NCBI GenBank assembly: GCA_023213315.1
Contig: JAKCPI010003230.1
Location: forward strand, 1-64,000
Reading direction: 5' to 3'
DNA from: Euborellia annulipes
Taxonomy: Eukaryota > Arthropoda > Insecta > Dermaptera > Anisolabididae
DNA length: 64,000 bases
In this document: positions 9,590 through 20,287 of the stretch, piece after piece
Numbering within the stretch: the first letter of the stretch is position 1
Layout: every line of letters begins with the position of its first letter
Made by a program: the position numbers and the translations under genes
Notes under the pieces: model-generated
The model's input: only the letters and a program-made list of their open reading frames with translations
Told to the model about the DNA's origin: nothing
Databases searched by the model: none

Positions 9590-9775
9590 GCAAAAGCGAA
9601 CGCACATAGGTTGCCAGGCCAACGACGGCGGAGAGGTACGCAATCGATGCCGACGGCGGGGAAATGTTCTTTCCCCCACCACGCGGTTTCCCCCACCAGC
9701 GCGCCGTCTCTCGCTCTAACCCCTCGCCGCGCTCGGATGTCTGTCAGTCGCTCGGTGGTCGGCGCCGAATTATCA
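9590..9775 (+). promoter_or_regulatory. CpG-rich island with candidate initiator
   Basis: About 185 bp dense in CG dinucleotides (ACGACGGCGG, GCCGACGGCGGGG, GCGCGCCG, CCTCGCCGCGCTCGG) in otherwise AT-rich DNA. A TCAGTC word at 9744-9749 matches the arthropod initiator consensus, with the start base at 9746. There is no TATA box. A plausible gene promoter pointing right, judged only by composition and one short motif. Confidence 0.3.
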
Positions 9776-10047
9776 TCTATCAAAATTAAAGTCCATCATA
9801 AGTGAAATTTAAAAAAAAAGTGTATGCGAATGAATTTTTTTTTAAGTGCTGTTTTTTGTGTGCATACTGAATAATGTTATCGTGATTAAAATAATAAAAA
9901 AAAAAATACATTAAACAAGAGAAAAAATAAAATACGCGGGGGGTGGGAGTTAATTTTGACGAAGACAACGAATGCAGCACAAATCACAACGAGAAGTTCG
10001 TCGGCGACCACTTGTGCTGACACCATCCGCCGCCGGTGCCCGAAAAA

Positions 10048-10105
10048 ATGGGCAAAAAAGGGGGCAAACGAAGCAAAACACGATGGCGCGTTCTCTCCAT
10101 CGCAG
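10048..10105 (+). CDS. Candidate first coding exon (unknown product)
   Basis: This ATG has a good context (AAAAAATGG) and an in-frame TGA about 27 bp upstream, so it can be the true start. It opens a short basic stretch reading MGKKGGKRSKTRWRVLSIA before a possible splice donor CAG|GTTCGA at 10103-10111. Unspliced, the frame ends after 26 codons. The exon lies in the second half of the CpG-rich zone, about 300 bp below the candidate initiator at 9746. I do not recognise the protein, and no downstream exon can be joined with confidence. It could equally be 5' untranslated sequence. Confidence 0.2.
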
Positions 10106-10129
10106 GTTCGACATCATTTGTTTTCTAGA

Positions 10130-10904
10130 AATCGCAAAACATTCTTAAAAAATCAATTTTTTTTTTTTTTTGGGCATGTTTATTATATTGATTTTTTAAA
10201 ATATGAAATAAAAAAATTATTTTTTAATTTAAAAATAATTTCATCATTTAATTTCTATTCAAATTCATGCAAAATTTATATGGAATTATGCAATTCTAAT
10301 GACTCAAAACATCATCTCGTTGAAATAAAAAAGTATATATTTTATCTAACACGTTTATTATTTTTTTTTTGTCACATTATGGTAAATTATATTATTTTAA
10401 TCAGCTTTTATAATGCCCGTTTTTTTTAACTACAGTTTTTGAGATAATCAGTCATTTTTGAGTATACGATAAATTTTCGAGGTGAAGTTATTTTAAATAA
10501 AAACTTTATCTTTTTAGAGAAAAGATAATAAATTGGACAAATACAAATAAAAAAAAAAATTATCTCTTATTTCCCATAAGTTTTCATATAACCCAAGTGT
10601 TTATTAACTTTATCACTCCCCTCTTTTCCCTTTTCCGTGAGATAATAAGTATAATTTGAAAATTGACCGCTACTCTCACTTACTTACTATTACTTTAGTG
10701 AATAATGTTAACTTATAAATACTAGATTAAAACAATCTCATTATTCTAGGGATCAATACTTTTTAATATCTTTTGGAAAATTATTTAATAATAATTTTTT
10801 TAAAATTGAATTGACAAATAGTATTTTTTTATTTTAGAAAATATTAAAAATTTTCTTTTTTTATTAAAATAAATAAACGAACTCAATAAAAAAATTCGAT
10901 GAGA
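10130..10904. other. AT-rich DNA without recognised features
   Basis: If the candidate exon before it is real, this would be the start of a large intron. No other signal. Confidence 0.3.
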
Positions 10905-11150
10905 TTATTTTTCGCTTTGTTTCATCATACTTTCCTAATGTCCTGGAGTGATGATTGTTGTCTATGCTCCCAGGAGTTTTAAGTTAGACTTCCTAACCAC
11001 AATTGTTGCGGTTAAGCGATGCCAAGCGAAAGCTCGGATGACCCTGAGCAATCAGCCTGTGAAACGTCCCCCGGTAGCGATCGATACCCATGTATTTAAA
11101 CATTTATTTAATAAACTCTAACTCAGTAGCCGATAAGGGTTAAAAAGAAG
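10905..11150 (+). mobile_element. SINE-like element with 5S-rRNA-like region
   Basis: The blocks ATTGTTGCGGTTAAGCGATG, AAAGCTCGGATGACC, GTGAAACGTCCCCCGGTAGC and AACTCAGTAGCCGATAAGGG recur in inverted orientation at 14590-14915. GTTAAGC followed by GGATGACC resembles the internal control region of 5S rRNA genes, so a 5S-derived SINE is possible. No clear target duplication was found. Confidence 0.5.
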
Positions 11151-11286
11151 AAGACTTCCATACAAAACGAAAATTCGCACAAATAAATAATAACAACATA
11201 GAAATAAATCGAACTAAAACTTTTTCCAAATAAATTATTTAAGATGATGATATAGAATAAAATTAAATCTAGATTGTTTGTTTTTT

Positions 11287-11887
11287 ACTTTCTCGTATAG
11301 AGAAAGTATTGTAATCGTAAAAAAATTCGACTTCGAGATTTTGATGTTTCTCCACGTTTTAGACCTCCCTGACCCCCAACAATACCATTTTTACAACGCT
11401 TTTATTAATTGACATTATGTCTGTGTGTGTGTGTGTTTGTGAACACGATTGCTTAAAAACCAAAACAGCTAGATGGATGAAATATGGTATATGCTCCTTA
11501 CACTAAAATTTTAGATTTCTATCAACTTTTGGAGTAGGCCTAAATACGTCACTTGGAAGTAGTACTTTACCTAATAAGTTTTTTCAGAAATTTTGAAATT
11601 TTCAATTTTTTTGTTATATTATGATAAAATACTCAATTTTAAAAAGTTTTTATACTTTGATATTTTCCCGAAAACTGAATAGTTTTTGAAATAATCAAAG
11701 AAGAAAAAGACATTTTTCGTTAATTTTGGAAAGAAAAATCAAAATAAAATCAGACAGTTGTCATTAAAAAACATGTAAATATAAACAAATTCATTTGTGA
11801 AACAAAACAGCTGCTTTGATTTTTAAGCAATCGTGTTCACACACACACCCAGATGTAATTTCAAAAGAATATACGAGAAAGTCTCGG
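11287..11887. repeat. HTR-A related palindromic element
   Basis: Begins ACTTTCTCGTATAGAGAAAG and ends ATACGAGAAAGT. An inner inverted pair, GTGAACACGATTGCTTAAAA and its complement near 11820-11850, makes it an overall foldback. It shares the TAATCGTAAAAAAATTCGA and GAGATTTTGATG blocks with HTR-A but forms its own subfamily, related to 32450-32650. Confidence 0.65.
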
Positions 11888-11989
11888 AGAAGTCATTCCC
11901 CATATTTTATTTTTTATACAATGGCCTGTAAATTTTTCATTTTACAAAAAAAAAAAAATTAATTTACCTCTATTCGCTGAAATAAATTT

Positions 11990-12573
11990 TTACCTGCTCT
12001 TATCTATATATGAAATATATACCGGTAATGAGAAAGTATTGCAACCATGTCAAACATTCAATGTCGAGATTTTGATGATTATACACGTTTTGAGGTCTCC
12101 TGAGTCCAAAAAAGTGGTTCTTTTTTCTATTATCTCTTTCCTGGACAGTTAAAATAAGCTTTTCAAAAAATCGGCCAAAAAGTACTAGTACTTTACTGAT
12201 GTACTTTTTCAGTTTTTTTTTTCGATTTTCTCAAAATTCGTTCCAACGATTTTGATTAAAATTCAAAAATCACTTATTTTTTTTAAATTTTCTTTAAAAC
12301 GTATATTCTCATTTTGCCCTGAAAATTGTTTGAAGTACACTTTACTGATGTGGTATTTCAGATTTTTCATATTCATTTTTCGGCTCTTCCTTTCATAGAG
12401 CCAATGTTATGGGGATTTGCAAATAAATTTCGATTCAAAAGGGGGTCGGCCATGGGAAAATATATATATCTCGACACAAAAAAATCTGGTGTGACAAGCA
12501 CAGTACACAACTTTCAATTACAGAAGGTAAGAGAAAGTTGTGTGCTGTGCAACCAGTCACATCAGATTTTTGT
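11990..12573 (+). repeat. HTR-A copy
   Basis: The head is degenerate (CTCTTATCTATATATGAAAT). The AAAGTACTAGTACTTTACTG block is at about 12178, there is an AAAAGGGGGTCGGCC variant, and the terminal palindrome is intact at 12483-12573. An 87-residue frame crossing it is not a gene. Confidence 0.85.
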
Positions 12574-12576
12574 CTA

Positions 12577-13515
12577 TGAATTCAATTGAAATAGGTCCTA
12601 TTCTTAATTTTTAAAATCACATCTACACAAAAATCTTACAATCAGGACTAAATATACATAACAATTTTGAATAAAATATTTTTTTTTTGTTGTTTAATCT
12701 ATTTAAAAATAATTTATAGCATTTTATTGATAGCAAATAATTTATTAGTTTTCCGATTTGAATGCAAGATCATATTTCAAAGTCAAAATACCACATTTAA
12801 TCAATTAGATTGTCGTCGCTATTTGTATAAGAAATAAAAATGTAGACCACACAAAAAGTCTGAGATCTCTTCCGATCAATCTTGCCTTAGTCCCATGATG
12901 CGGGGTCGGCATGCTCTATTTCTAATCTATTCTCTCCCTCTCTAACGCGATGGTCTCCCCGAAAATGTATATTTTGCAAAGCACCTTGGAATAGGGATAT
13001 ATTAAAAAATTTTATTTGAAATCAACATTTAATTTTAATTAAATAATATAGTAATTTTGGTTTCTATCCGTGATATTGAACGAAAACAAAGAAGGGTTTA
13101 AACAATATTATCACTACAGATAAAAGGTTAAAATAAAGTGACGTGGGCGTGAATAGGCTTTTTTTCCAAATTAATTAGAAAATTGAATATGGATTTTAAA
13201 ATATTCAATTTTAATATTGGCTAGCCGTTCCGCCCTTCAGGGTCTTAGGCCTTCTCATCCACCCTTGTTTTTTTTTCCTCTATACCAATCATATCTGGCT
13301 CGGGATTGCCTATGGCGGACTCTCGCCTTTTTTTTTTCTTTTAATTCTTAAAAGCTAGAATTTGAATTAATTATTTTATTTTTTAATTTTCTATTTCCTA
13401 TAGGAAATATTGTAACTTCAACTCAGAAAGCTATTAGAATATGGAAAATTATTTTTAAACAAATAGACAGACTGAGAGTCGGATATTCCGAATTTTTAAA
13501 TTGTTTATAATTTTT
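12577..13515. other. Mostly AT-rich; two short GC-richer unknown segments
   Basis: Segments near 12855-12990 (around CCATGATGCGGGGTCGGCAT) and 13220-13330 (around CTGGCTCGGGATTGCC) are less AT-rich than their surroundings and may be old transposon fragments. I cannot assign them. Confidence 0.3.
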
Positions 13516-14126
13516 ACTTTCTCTATAGAGAGAGAAAGTATTGGATTCATGTAAAAAATTAGGATGTCTAGATTTTGATGGATACACACGTTTTGAGGTC
13601 CCCCGAATAACAAAAAGTGGTTTTCATGGTATGTCTGTGTGTCTGGCTATGTACAAAAAAATATCTCAAGAACTAAAAGAGCTAGGAGGTTGGAATTTTA
13701 TATTTAAGTTAGGCACCCCCCCTTACACTTGATACGAAGCTTTTGAACAAAATCGACCAAAGTACTTTACTGAAGAACTTTTTCAGTTTTTTTGATTTTC
13801 TCAAAATTCGCTCTAACGATTTTGAAATCATTTATTTTTTAGATTCTCTTTCAAATGTATATTCTCATTTCGCTCTGAAAATTGTTTGAAGCACACTTTC
13901 TTTTCAGCTTCATAGGAAAGATAGGAGAAATTATTGCCATGGTATCAAAATATAATTTACCATGTTTATAAATTATACATCTTAAATTCTAATATATCGG
14001 TGGAAACTAATTATATCTTGACACAAAAAAAAAAAAATCTGGTGTCACAATCTTAGAACACAACTTTCGATTACCGAAGGTAAGACAAAGTTGGGTGCTG
14101 TGCGACCAGTCACACCAGATTTTTTA
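13515..14126 (+). repeat. HTR-A copy
   Basis: The head hairpin is ACTTTCTCTATAGAGAGAGA. It continues through GGTTTTCATGGTATGTCTG, TCTCAAGAACTAAAAGAGC, GTACTTTACTGAAG and ATTGCCATGGTATC, and ends in a terminal palindrome at 14037-14121. Confidence 0.85.
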
Positions 14127-14178
14127 TTAAAAGTATTTTAAAGGTGATGAAGAATATGGCTGTTTAATATAATATGTA

Positions 14179-14482
14179 TAGCGGATGGTAGCCAGGAAAA
14201 ACAAAATCAGATAAAAATAAAATCAATTTCTATCAGATTTTTTATTTTCAGACGCCTGTCGCGTCCTTCCTCAGGAATCAATCGTTCGATAAAACAAATA
14301 CAGATGGACATATTTTTAACGAAAATGCACGATTTCAATTTTCGTTCAAAATACTTCCATCTGTATTTGTTCGTGGATTGATTCTCCTGAGGAAGGACGC
14401 AACTGGCGTCCGAAAATAAAAAAAATCTGATAGAAATTGATTTTATTTTTCTGATTTTGTTTTTCCTGGCTACCATCCGCTA
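14179..14482. mobile_element. Foldback element 2 with hammerhead-like motifs
   Basis: A nearly complete 304-bp palindrome with arms of about 146 bp and outer ends TAGCGGATGGTAGCCAGG / CCTGGCTACCATCCGCTA. Each arm has CTGAGGA (a CUGANGA core), a helix GGACGC/GCGTC(C/T) and GAAA, read outward. The usual CGTC after GAAA is replaced by ATAAAA, so the cleavage site is uncertain. The arms are very similar, suggesting a fairly recent insertion. Confidence 0.75.
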
Positions 14483-14584
14483 TCCTTATTAATATTTTAT
14501 ATATTATTAAATAAATCCCCCACCCCCACATTTACTTGTGAGTGTCTCTCTTTATTATTTTTAAAATTAGGCATATTATTTTTT

Positions 14585-14764
14585 TTTTTAATTCCCCTTT
14601 TTTGCTGCCGAGGCCATTAGGGTTATGTATTTATATTTAATTTGATAATACCGTTGGCTACCGGGAGACGTTCCACACGCTAATTCTTTGAGTTCATCCT
14701 GCCCGAAGCATCGCTTAACCGCAACGATTGTGATAATTGTTGCACCATACCATTGTCCGGCCCC
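14585..14764 (-). mobile_element. SINE-like element with 5S-rRNA-like region, copy a
   Basis: Minus-strand copy of the family at 10905. Reading from 14764, it has GGCCGGACAATGGTATGGTG, CGTTGCGGTTAAGCGATGC, TCGGGCAGGATGAACTC, GTGGAACGTCTCCCGGTAGC and a tail with AATGGCCTCGGCAGC. Confidence 0.55.
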
Positions 14765-14920
14765 CTGACATAAAATTTTTTTCGGCTGCAGAGGCTATTA
14801 TGGTTTTAATTTTACAAATACATATAAATTTATGATACCGATGACTACCAGGGGACGTTCTACACGCTGATTTCTGGAGGTCACCAATCCAAGTTTTCGC
14901 CGCGCTTGGCATTACTCGGC
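14765..14920 (-). mobile_element. SINE-like element with 5S-rRNA-like region, copy b
   Basis: A second copy in the same orientation, directly beside copy a. It includes the GTAGAACGTCCCCTGGTAGT block and the AGCCTCTGCAGCCG tail. Its 5' part is shortened or diverged. Confidence 0.5.
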
Positions 14921-15500
14921 ATAAATTATTATTTAAAAAAATCTCATTGTTAAAATAACATTCTGAGGGTATTCATCATATTTGATTTTTCTTTTTTATT
15001 TATTTTGACACGCCTAGAATTTTTATTTTATACCTATAGTCAACTTCATTTATAAATTTTTTTCATTGAGAAAGGAATCCCTGAGCAGTTTTTTTCCTCA
15101 ATAATCTCTTACATTAATTCAAAAGCTCCCCCCCCTTCTCTGGCTCATATCCAATTTTCCTTGATGATGAGGAGTAGATTTTAAATGTTGGCTCTATTAT
15201 AGTTTTATTTTATTTCAGTTATATATTGTTTAGTTGGATGATTTAAAAATACATTGGTCGATTATGATATGCTTGACATTATGAAACTAAAAAAATAAAT
15301 AAATAAATAAAATTCGTAAATAAACAAAACAAAAAAAAAAAAAATTATTCTAAAACAATAATAGGAATTGGAAAAGTTCCCACAAATGAAAAAAAAAATT
15401 AAGATGCATCTCATTTTGAGAGATTTCTTTTTTATTACATCTTGAAATTCGAATGTACCTTTCTGTCGGAAACTAAATATATGCTTTTATTTAATTTTTA
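14921..15500. other. AT-rich DNA without recognised features
   Basis: No supported feature, apart from A/T runs near 15290-15350. Confidence 0.4.
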
Positions 15501-15545
15501 TTCGCCGACGTTTCGGTCGCCAATCACGACCTTCATCAGGGCAAA
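15501..15545 (-). ncRNA. Best hammerhead-like ribozyme motif
   Basis: On the minus strand: stem I TTTGCC pairs fully (one G-U) with GGCGAA. The core is CTGATGA (15533-15539). Stem II GGTCG/CGACC has loop TGATTGG. GAAA (15511-15514) and then CGTC follow. All three conserved hammerhead elements (CUGAUGA, GAAA, GUC) are present in order, with stem III reduced to almost nothing as in Penelope-like elements. One extra A between the core and stem II departs from the textbook form. AATAAA follows directly. Confidence 0.55.
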
Positions 15546-15834
15546 TATTGTCAAATATAGTTTGATAATATTTTTCACGTTTCAAAATAGCTAAAAACGC
15601 AGATTTCAGTGCCTAATTTTCAAAAAATTTTCCCTTCCCCCGCAAGTCATCTGTCCGGATCTGGCCCCAATTATGGTAATCTACTAATAGAGATAATTAG
15701 ACTTACTTCGTCGTTTTTTTAACTTTTTTACCCCTCCGGTCTGTCGAAAAAAGAATTTCGCGCGAATAAAATTTTGTCCGAAATGTCTCCTTTTCGGCAA
15801 TTGACATCTAAAGGCTCTCTTTATTTGCTACACC

Positions 15835-15928
15835 CATTTGGTATCCAAATGGCTTAAATCAAATCATCGGACTGCCTGGGGTCCGAACCCGTTAGGCACG
15901 CTTTTAACTACACCAAGCCCGAGGGCCC
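15835..15928 (-). mobile_element. tRNA-derived SINE, head part
   Basis: Minus-strand tRNA head, CGGGCTTGGTGTAGT then a degenerate middle, box B GGGTTCGGACCCC, AGTCCGATGATTTGATTTAAG and the start of the body. The 3' half is absent. Confidence 0.75.
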
Positions 15929-15932
15929 TCAC

Positions 15933-16375
15933 CCAAATTCTATTTAATAAAAGATTTTTTTCACTATATCAAAGTATATTTGGTTGTTAGAGTTTTTTTT
16001 TTTTTGCCTTTTATATATAGGCCTACATGCATTCACATTTTATAAACAAATGCTTGCTACCAATTCAACATAAATTTTTCAAAGGATCAAGTCCAATGGA
16101 CTCGACTCTACTTAATATTCCCATCTCAAAGGGAATATTTACATTAGACTAACGCTCATAAATAAATGTTTTAGCTCTATTATTTATCACTTCTAGTATC
16201 CCTAAACATTTTGTTTAATGCTTTTAAAATCTCTATTTGATCCTTTGGATACATAAAATTTGGTCACTTTAAGAAATATAGTACATTATAAAAATAAAAC
16301 TCGTTAAATGTATTTTTTTTAAATATTCACTTTATATTATAATTATATTTAATACTCATAAGACGCCCGATCACC
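15933..16375. other. AT-rich DNA without recognised features
   Basis: No supported feature. Confidence 0.4.
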
Positions 16376-16740
16376 TAAGTACTAGTACTTTACTGATGCA
16401 CTTTTTCAGTTTTTTTTTTTCGATTTTCTCAAAATTTACTCCAACGATTTTGATTCAAATTAAAAAATCAACTATTTTTACTTTCTCTTACCTATATGTA
16501 CATAGAGAGACAAAGTATTAGTTTCATGTCAAAAATTGTTTCGCATAACGACTGTTTCGCTTTACGAGTTTGATTCTGGATCGACTTAAACTCGTTAAGC
16601 GAGATTCCAATGTACTTTACTGATGTACTTCTTCAGTTTTTTAATCAAAATTTGCTTAGTGTGTCTAATAAAATGGCCAGGGACTGTTCCTATGGTAACA
16701 TATATTTGTGTGTTGAACGTTCAGTTACACCAGATTTTTC
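16376..16740 (+). repeat. Scrambled HTR-A fragments
   Basis: A middle piece (AAGTACTAGTACTTTACTG to 16475) is followed by a head piece (ACTTTCTCTTACCTATATG, 16478-16540), then another middle piece (16608-16640) and the CCTATGGTAAC and TTACACCAGATTT pieces to 16738. Deleted or rearranged copies inserted side by side are likely. Confidence 0.7.
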
Positions 16741-17060
16741 GGATTGTAATGTAGAATCGGTTAGTAGGCTCCTGAAATATGAATTTTGGACACTTAACAA
16801 CGACAAATGACTTGGCATAGTCATTATTTGACAAATCAATCAATTTCCATGCCTTAAAAAAGTAAAATGGCATTCATTTGTCTTTTCTGTTATCGGATAT
16901 CACATTATATAATTTTCAAAGATATAAATATATCAAATTGGCATATAGCTTTGATTATACAAAAAAAGAAAAAAATACTCATATTCGTTTCCAGGGCTAA
17001 GCTCCGGAGCTTTATATTATACCCCCCCCCCCCTCAGGAAGAGAATTCTTAGAAAATGAA
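16741..17060. other. AT-rich DNA with a C-run
   Basis: A C-run lies near 17022. No gene seen. Confidence 0.4.
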
Positions 17061-17670
17061 ATAAGACCGGATGTTTCACATCTAATTAACAAACTATCCC
17101 TCAGATAAGCTAGTTGACTATGATTTTCGAGTCGTTTCACATCTAGTTAAGCTAATCATATGATTAAATAAGAGCCCAAAATGCTTAGTTAACTAGCTAA
17201 CCCAAAGCTCGGTTTAATGTTTAACTAAGGGGTGAAATAAAGAACACACATGGGCGTAACTAGGGAATTTGGCTGGGGGGGGGCATGGGACCAGCTATCC
17301 TCCGGGAGGCCTGGAAGGCCCCATATTGACTCAATTTTTCTTGTGGTGGGGAGCCTTCTGGGGGCCATGCCTCCCTCCCCCAGGACCACCCTAGTTACGC
17401 CCATGGCAACACAAGCCTTTATTTTTTTTGGAAATTTTTAAATTTTTGTTAAAGCTTTATTAATTTTTATTAATATTTATTTATTTTTTTAAAATTTTTT
17501 AAGGTCTTTTTCGGGAAACTTTCCTTATACCTCAGATAGCTAATTATATGTGAAAAAACTCATTTTTTTAACTCGAAGGTTAAGGGTGTTTATTTCTTTA
17601 CTTTATCGATGATTTGCTATAGGTCGGATAAGTTTGCTAGTTGACTAGATGTGAAGCAATCGGCCTTTAT
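17061..17670. mobile_element. DNA transposon with inverted ends, carrying a nested MITE
   Basis: The left end ATAAGACCGGATGTTTCACA and the right end, whose complement is ATAAAGGCCGATTGCTTCAC, continue with ATCTA and then AACAAACT or AACTAGCAAACT. Internal repeats of CTAGTTGACTA and GTTAACTAGCTAA recur throughout. No transposase is visible. A hAT-like MITE sits inside at 17249-17405. A related scrap lies near 26300-26350. Confidence 0.6.
17249..17405. mobile_element. hAT-like MITE nested in another transposon
   Basis: The perfect 17-bp terminal inverted repeats are CATGGGCGTAACTAGGG and its complement. The flanks AGAACACA (17241-17248) and GCAACACA (17406-17413) agree at 6 of 8 positions, fitting an old 8-bp duplication. 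Length is 157 bp, GC-rich, non-coding. Confidence 0.7.
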
Positions 17671-19143
17671 ATCAAATTTTATTTTAACTAACATGCTTGA
17701 ATCCAATATTTGTTTTTATATTCTAAACAATCATTATCTCAAAAAATATAATAGGAAAACTTTAGATCAGAGTTTCGAGTTTTTTATTGATCTTTGTTTC
17801 GCTATGCTTTTTTTTCATACAAAAGATCCACAGTCATGTGTTTATTCCTACAAATGTAGGCCTCTCGTTATATAATTCCCCCTTCTCTTCTTTTTGCCTT
17901 TCCCGCTAATTTCGCACACGCATACTACTACTATGAGTCTCAACTATAATCATACAATTAAAATTATCAACTTGAAACCAGTTAGTCAAATCCTCAAACC
18001 TTTTTTATATCAACCAAAAAAACTTTGTGTTCTATTTAATGGATTATCTTGGAATTTCATTCAGCTACGGAAAGCAAATTTTAAAATACATTTTTCAATT
18101 CTTGATTGACAGGTTTAAAAATTATTTCAAATCCTTAAATAAATAAATAAATCAATCAAAGAAATAAATCCATCTATTCGAAACTAAATGAACCTTGAAA
18201 ATAAATAAAGTGAGAACTGAACAAAAAAAGCTTCTATTTTTTTATGTGTTTTTGTTTAATTAATTTTCGATGACACTATTTATATATATACAGTTCTCGG
18301 CAATTAGAAAAAGACAGATAGATTTTAAAATATACAGACTTTTCCGGTTTATATTATTTCAAAATAATCAAAGACATTTTTTGAATAAATATTTTTCATT
18401 CCTAATACTTAATTATTTTATTTTATTTAAAAATTATTCTATCTATACAGGCCCCTAAAAATGTATTTTTCATTAGATATTTATAAATCTATTATAATTC
18501 CGAAAGCCTGTCCTGTCTGCCCGCATTTATCTTATTTGAAATTCAATTAGCAAAGCTCTGAATGAATTCATTAAATATTGATCCCGTTTATAATTAATAA
18601 ACTAATCAATTTTCAATCAACCATTTTAAAACGATTTTATTAATAGTTTTAATTTAATATATAATTTCTTCCAAATGTATTCATAAAAAGTAATTAACGT
18701 TATACATATATATTTTTTAAGAAAAAATTTACGTAATTCAAATTAAATTTCTTTTTTGACAGTTTAATTTTATTTTTTATCTTGTAATTTGACAAGAACA
18801 TGCAATTTTACGCATATTTTATTTGATCTATTGATTTAAAATCCGGTCTATATACATATTCAGAATTTATTTATTATTCGATTAGAAAAATTCATAATTA
18901 GTATAGTATATTAATATATTGCAATAGTATTTGTTTTAGTATATTAATTTATAGACTTATTAAATTTTTAATTCATGTTAGTTTCATTTTAGTCAATTAA
19001 GCTTTAATCATAGATTCTGGTGCTTTGTATTTAATTACATCTACTTACCAATTAATTTAAAGGCATTTCTCTTCATAGTACTATTAGATGCGCTAATAAA
19101 CCTAATCTTATTTTTATATTTAATCCAACAACCTTAAAGTTAT
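17671..19143. other. AT-rich DNA without recognised features
   Basis: Several 60-75-codon frames occur here (for example 17651-17875 and 17894-18109), but their composition looks like chance. No repeats recognised. Confidence 0.4.
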
Positions 19144-19657
19144 TTAATTAAATTCTCATCTAATTGTAGATAGATAAATAACACTAGGTAAAGTTTTAAA
19201 AAGATTTTTACTTTTATTTTATGTGCATTTCGACGTTAATACATCATCTTCAGAACAAGGGCGGATCCAGAGGTGTTTCTTGGGGGGGGGGGGGGGTAAT
19301 CTGGTCTGACTCGTCGCACAGCACACTATTTTTTTTTAATTTCGGTAATTTAAAAGCGCATTCTGGGATTCGTTTGCCAGAATATAAAACACAAAAATTT
19401 TTAAGGGGTTGGTTGTGGCTGTAGATATTTCAATTTTTAAATTATTTTTATAATTTTTCACTTATAATAAATTTTAAAATTTCCCCCCCCCCCCCCCCTT
19501 TATCCGCCCTTGCTTCAGAGCTATAACACAAAATTCAATTTGTATCAGTTTTTGTATTGACATCGAAATGTGCATAAGCTAAAAATAAAAATCTTTTGAA
19601 ACTTAACCTAGTGTTATTTATTTATCTATTATTATTAGATGAGAATTTAATTAAATT
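19144..19657. mobile_element. Foldback element 3, interrupted by a hAT-like MITE
   Basis: Outer arms: ATTAAATTCTCATCTAAT on the left pairs with ATTAGATGAGAATTTAAT on the right. Inner blocks AATAACACTAGGTAAAGTTT and TATGTGCATTTCGACG pair with their complements. The left arm holds an outward CTGAAGA...GAAA hammerhead-like motif (minus strand, about 19222-19254). A 257-bp MITE lies in the centre. Confidence 0.7.
19256..19512. mobile_element. hAT-like MITE family B, copy 1
   Basis: The ends CAAGGGCGGATCCAGAGG and ATCCGCCCTTG are inverted, flanked by CTTCAGAA (19248-19255) and CTTCAGAG (19513-19520), an 8-bp duplication with one change. G- and C-runs lie just inside both ends. Bases 19297-19350 resemble half of the HTR-A terminal palindrome. 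Confidence 0.75.
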
Positions 19658-19950
19658 TAAGAATATTTCAACTAGTGACAATGGTGAATTCTTTGGATTT
19701 CTTAAAGTCATATATTTATCGAAACAATTTCAGTAAATTAATTAAAATTAAAATTTTAATTTACATATATTAGTCTTATTTTTAAGATGCTTAAAAATTA
19801 AGATATTCGTGATTATGATTCAAATTTTATCTATTATTTTCTAATATGATCTTAATATTTGGTCCATCCAGTCTCGTCTTTTTAGGTCGAAGTTGACTAA
19901 ATATTTTCAAGAAAAAAGGAAAGCTTGATGAGATCGTCAGTAAAAAATGT

Positions 19951-20165
19951 GAAACTTTCTTTCCTATCGAAAGTTGTGTTTGTGTTGTCCCCCAGATTTT
20001 TGTGTCGCTGTTTTAGTCCGCCAATATATTAGAATTAAGATGTCAAATATAAACATGGGAAAATATTTTTTGTTCCATGCACCTTCCTTTCCTTCCCTTG
20101 AAATACAAGAGTAAGTGGTCTCGAAGATTTCAATCGCAAAATGAGAATTAATTTTAAGAGCTCTA
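19951..20165 (-). repeat. HTR-A 3' part
   Basis: Starts within a damaged terminal palindrome (GAAAGTTGTG, CCCCAGATTTTTGTGTCG) and goes through CCGCCAATATATTAGAATT and AAACATGGGAAAATA to AATCGCAAAATGAGAATT. The head half is missing. Confidence 0.75.
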
Positions 20166-20251
20166 AAATATTGTTTTGTTGTGTTGGTCTTTTTTTTTGC
20201 GTTTGTTGTTTTCCGGCCCGGGGGTGTTTTTTTCCTCCTCTCTCCTTCTGC

Positions 20252-20287
<36 letters not shown>

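Noticed and set aside
9956..10429. 157-codon plus-strand frame over the CpG island
   Set aside because: The second half is homopolymer-driven (poly-F, K, N), and the start is less convincing than the ATG at 10048 in another frame. No domain is visible.
14179..14482. Complete active hammerhead pair in foldback 2
   Set aside because: Core, stem II and GAAA are present, but the CGTC cleavage word is replaced by ATAAAA, so I keep it only as hammerhead-like.
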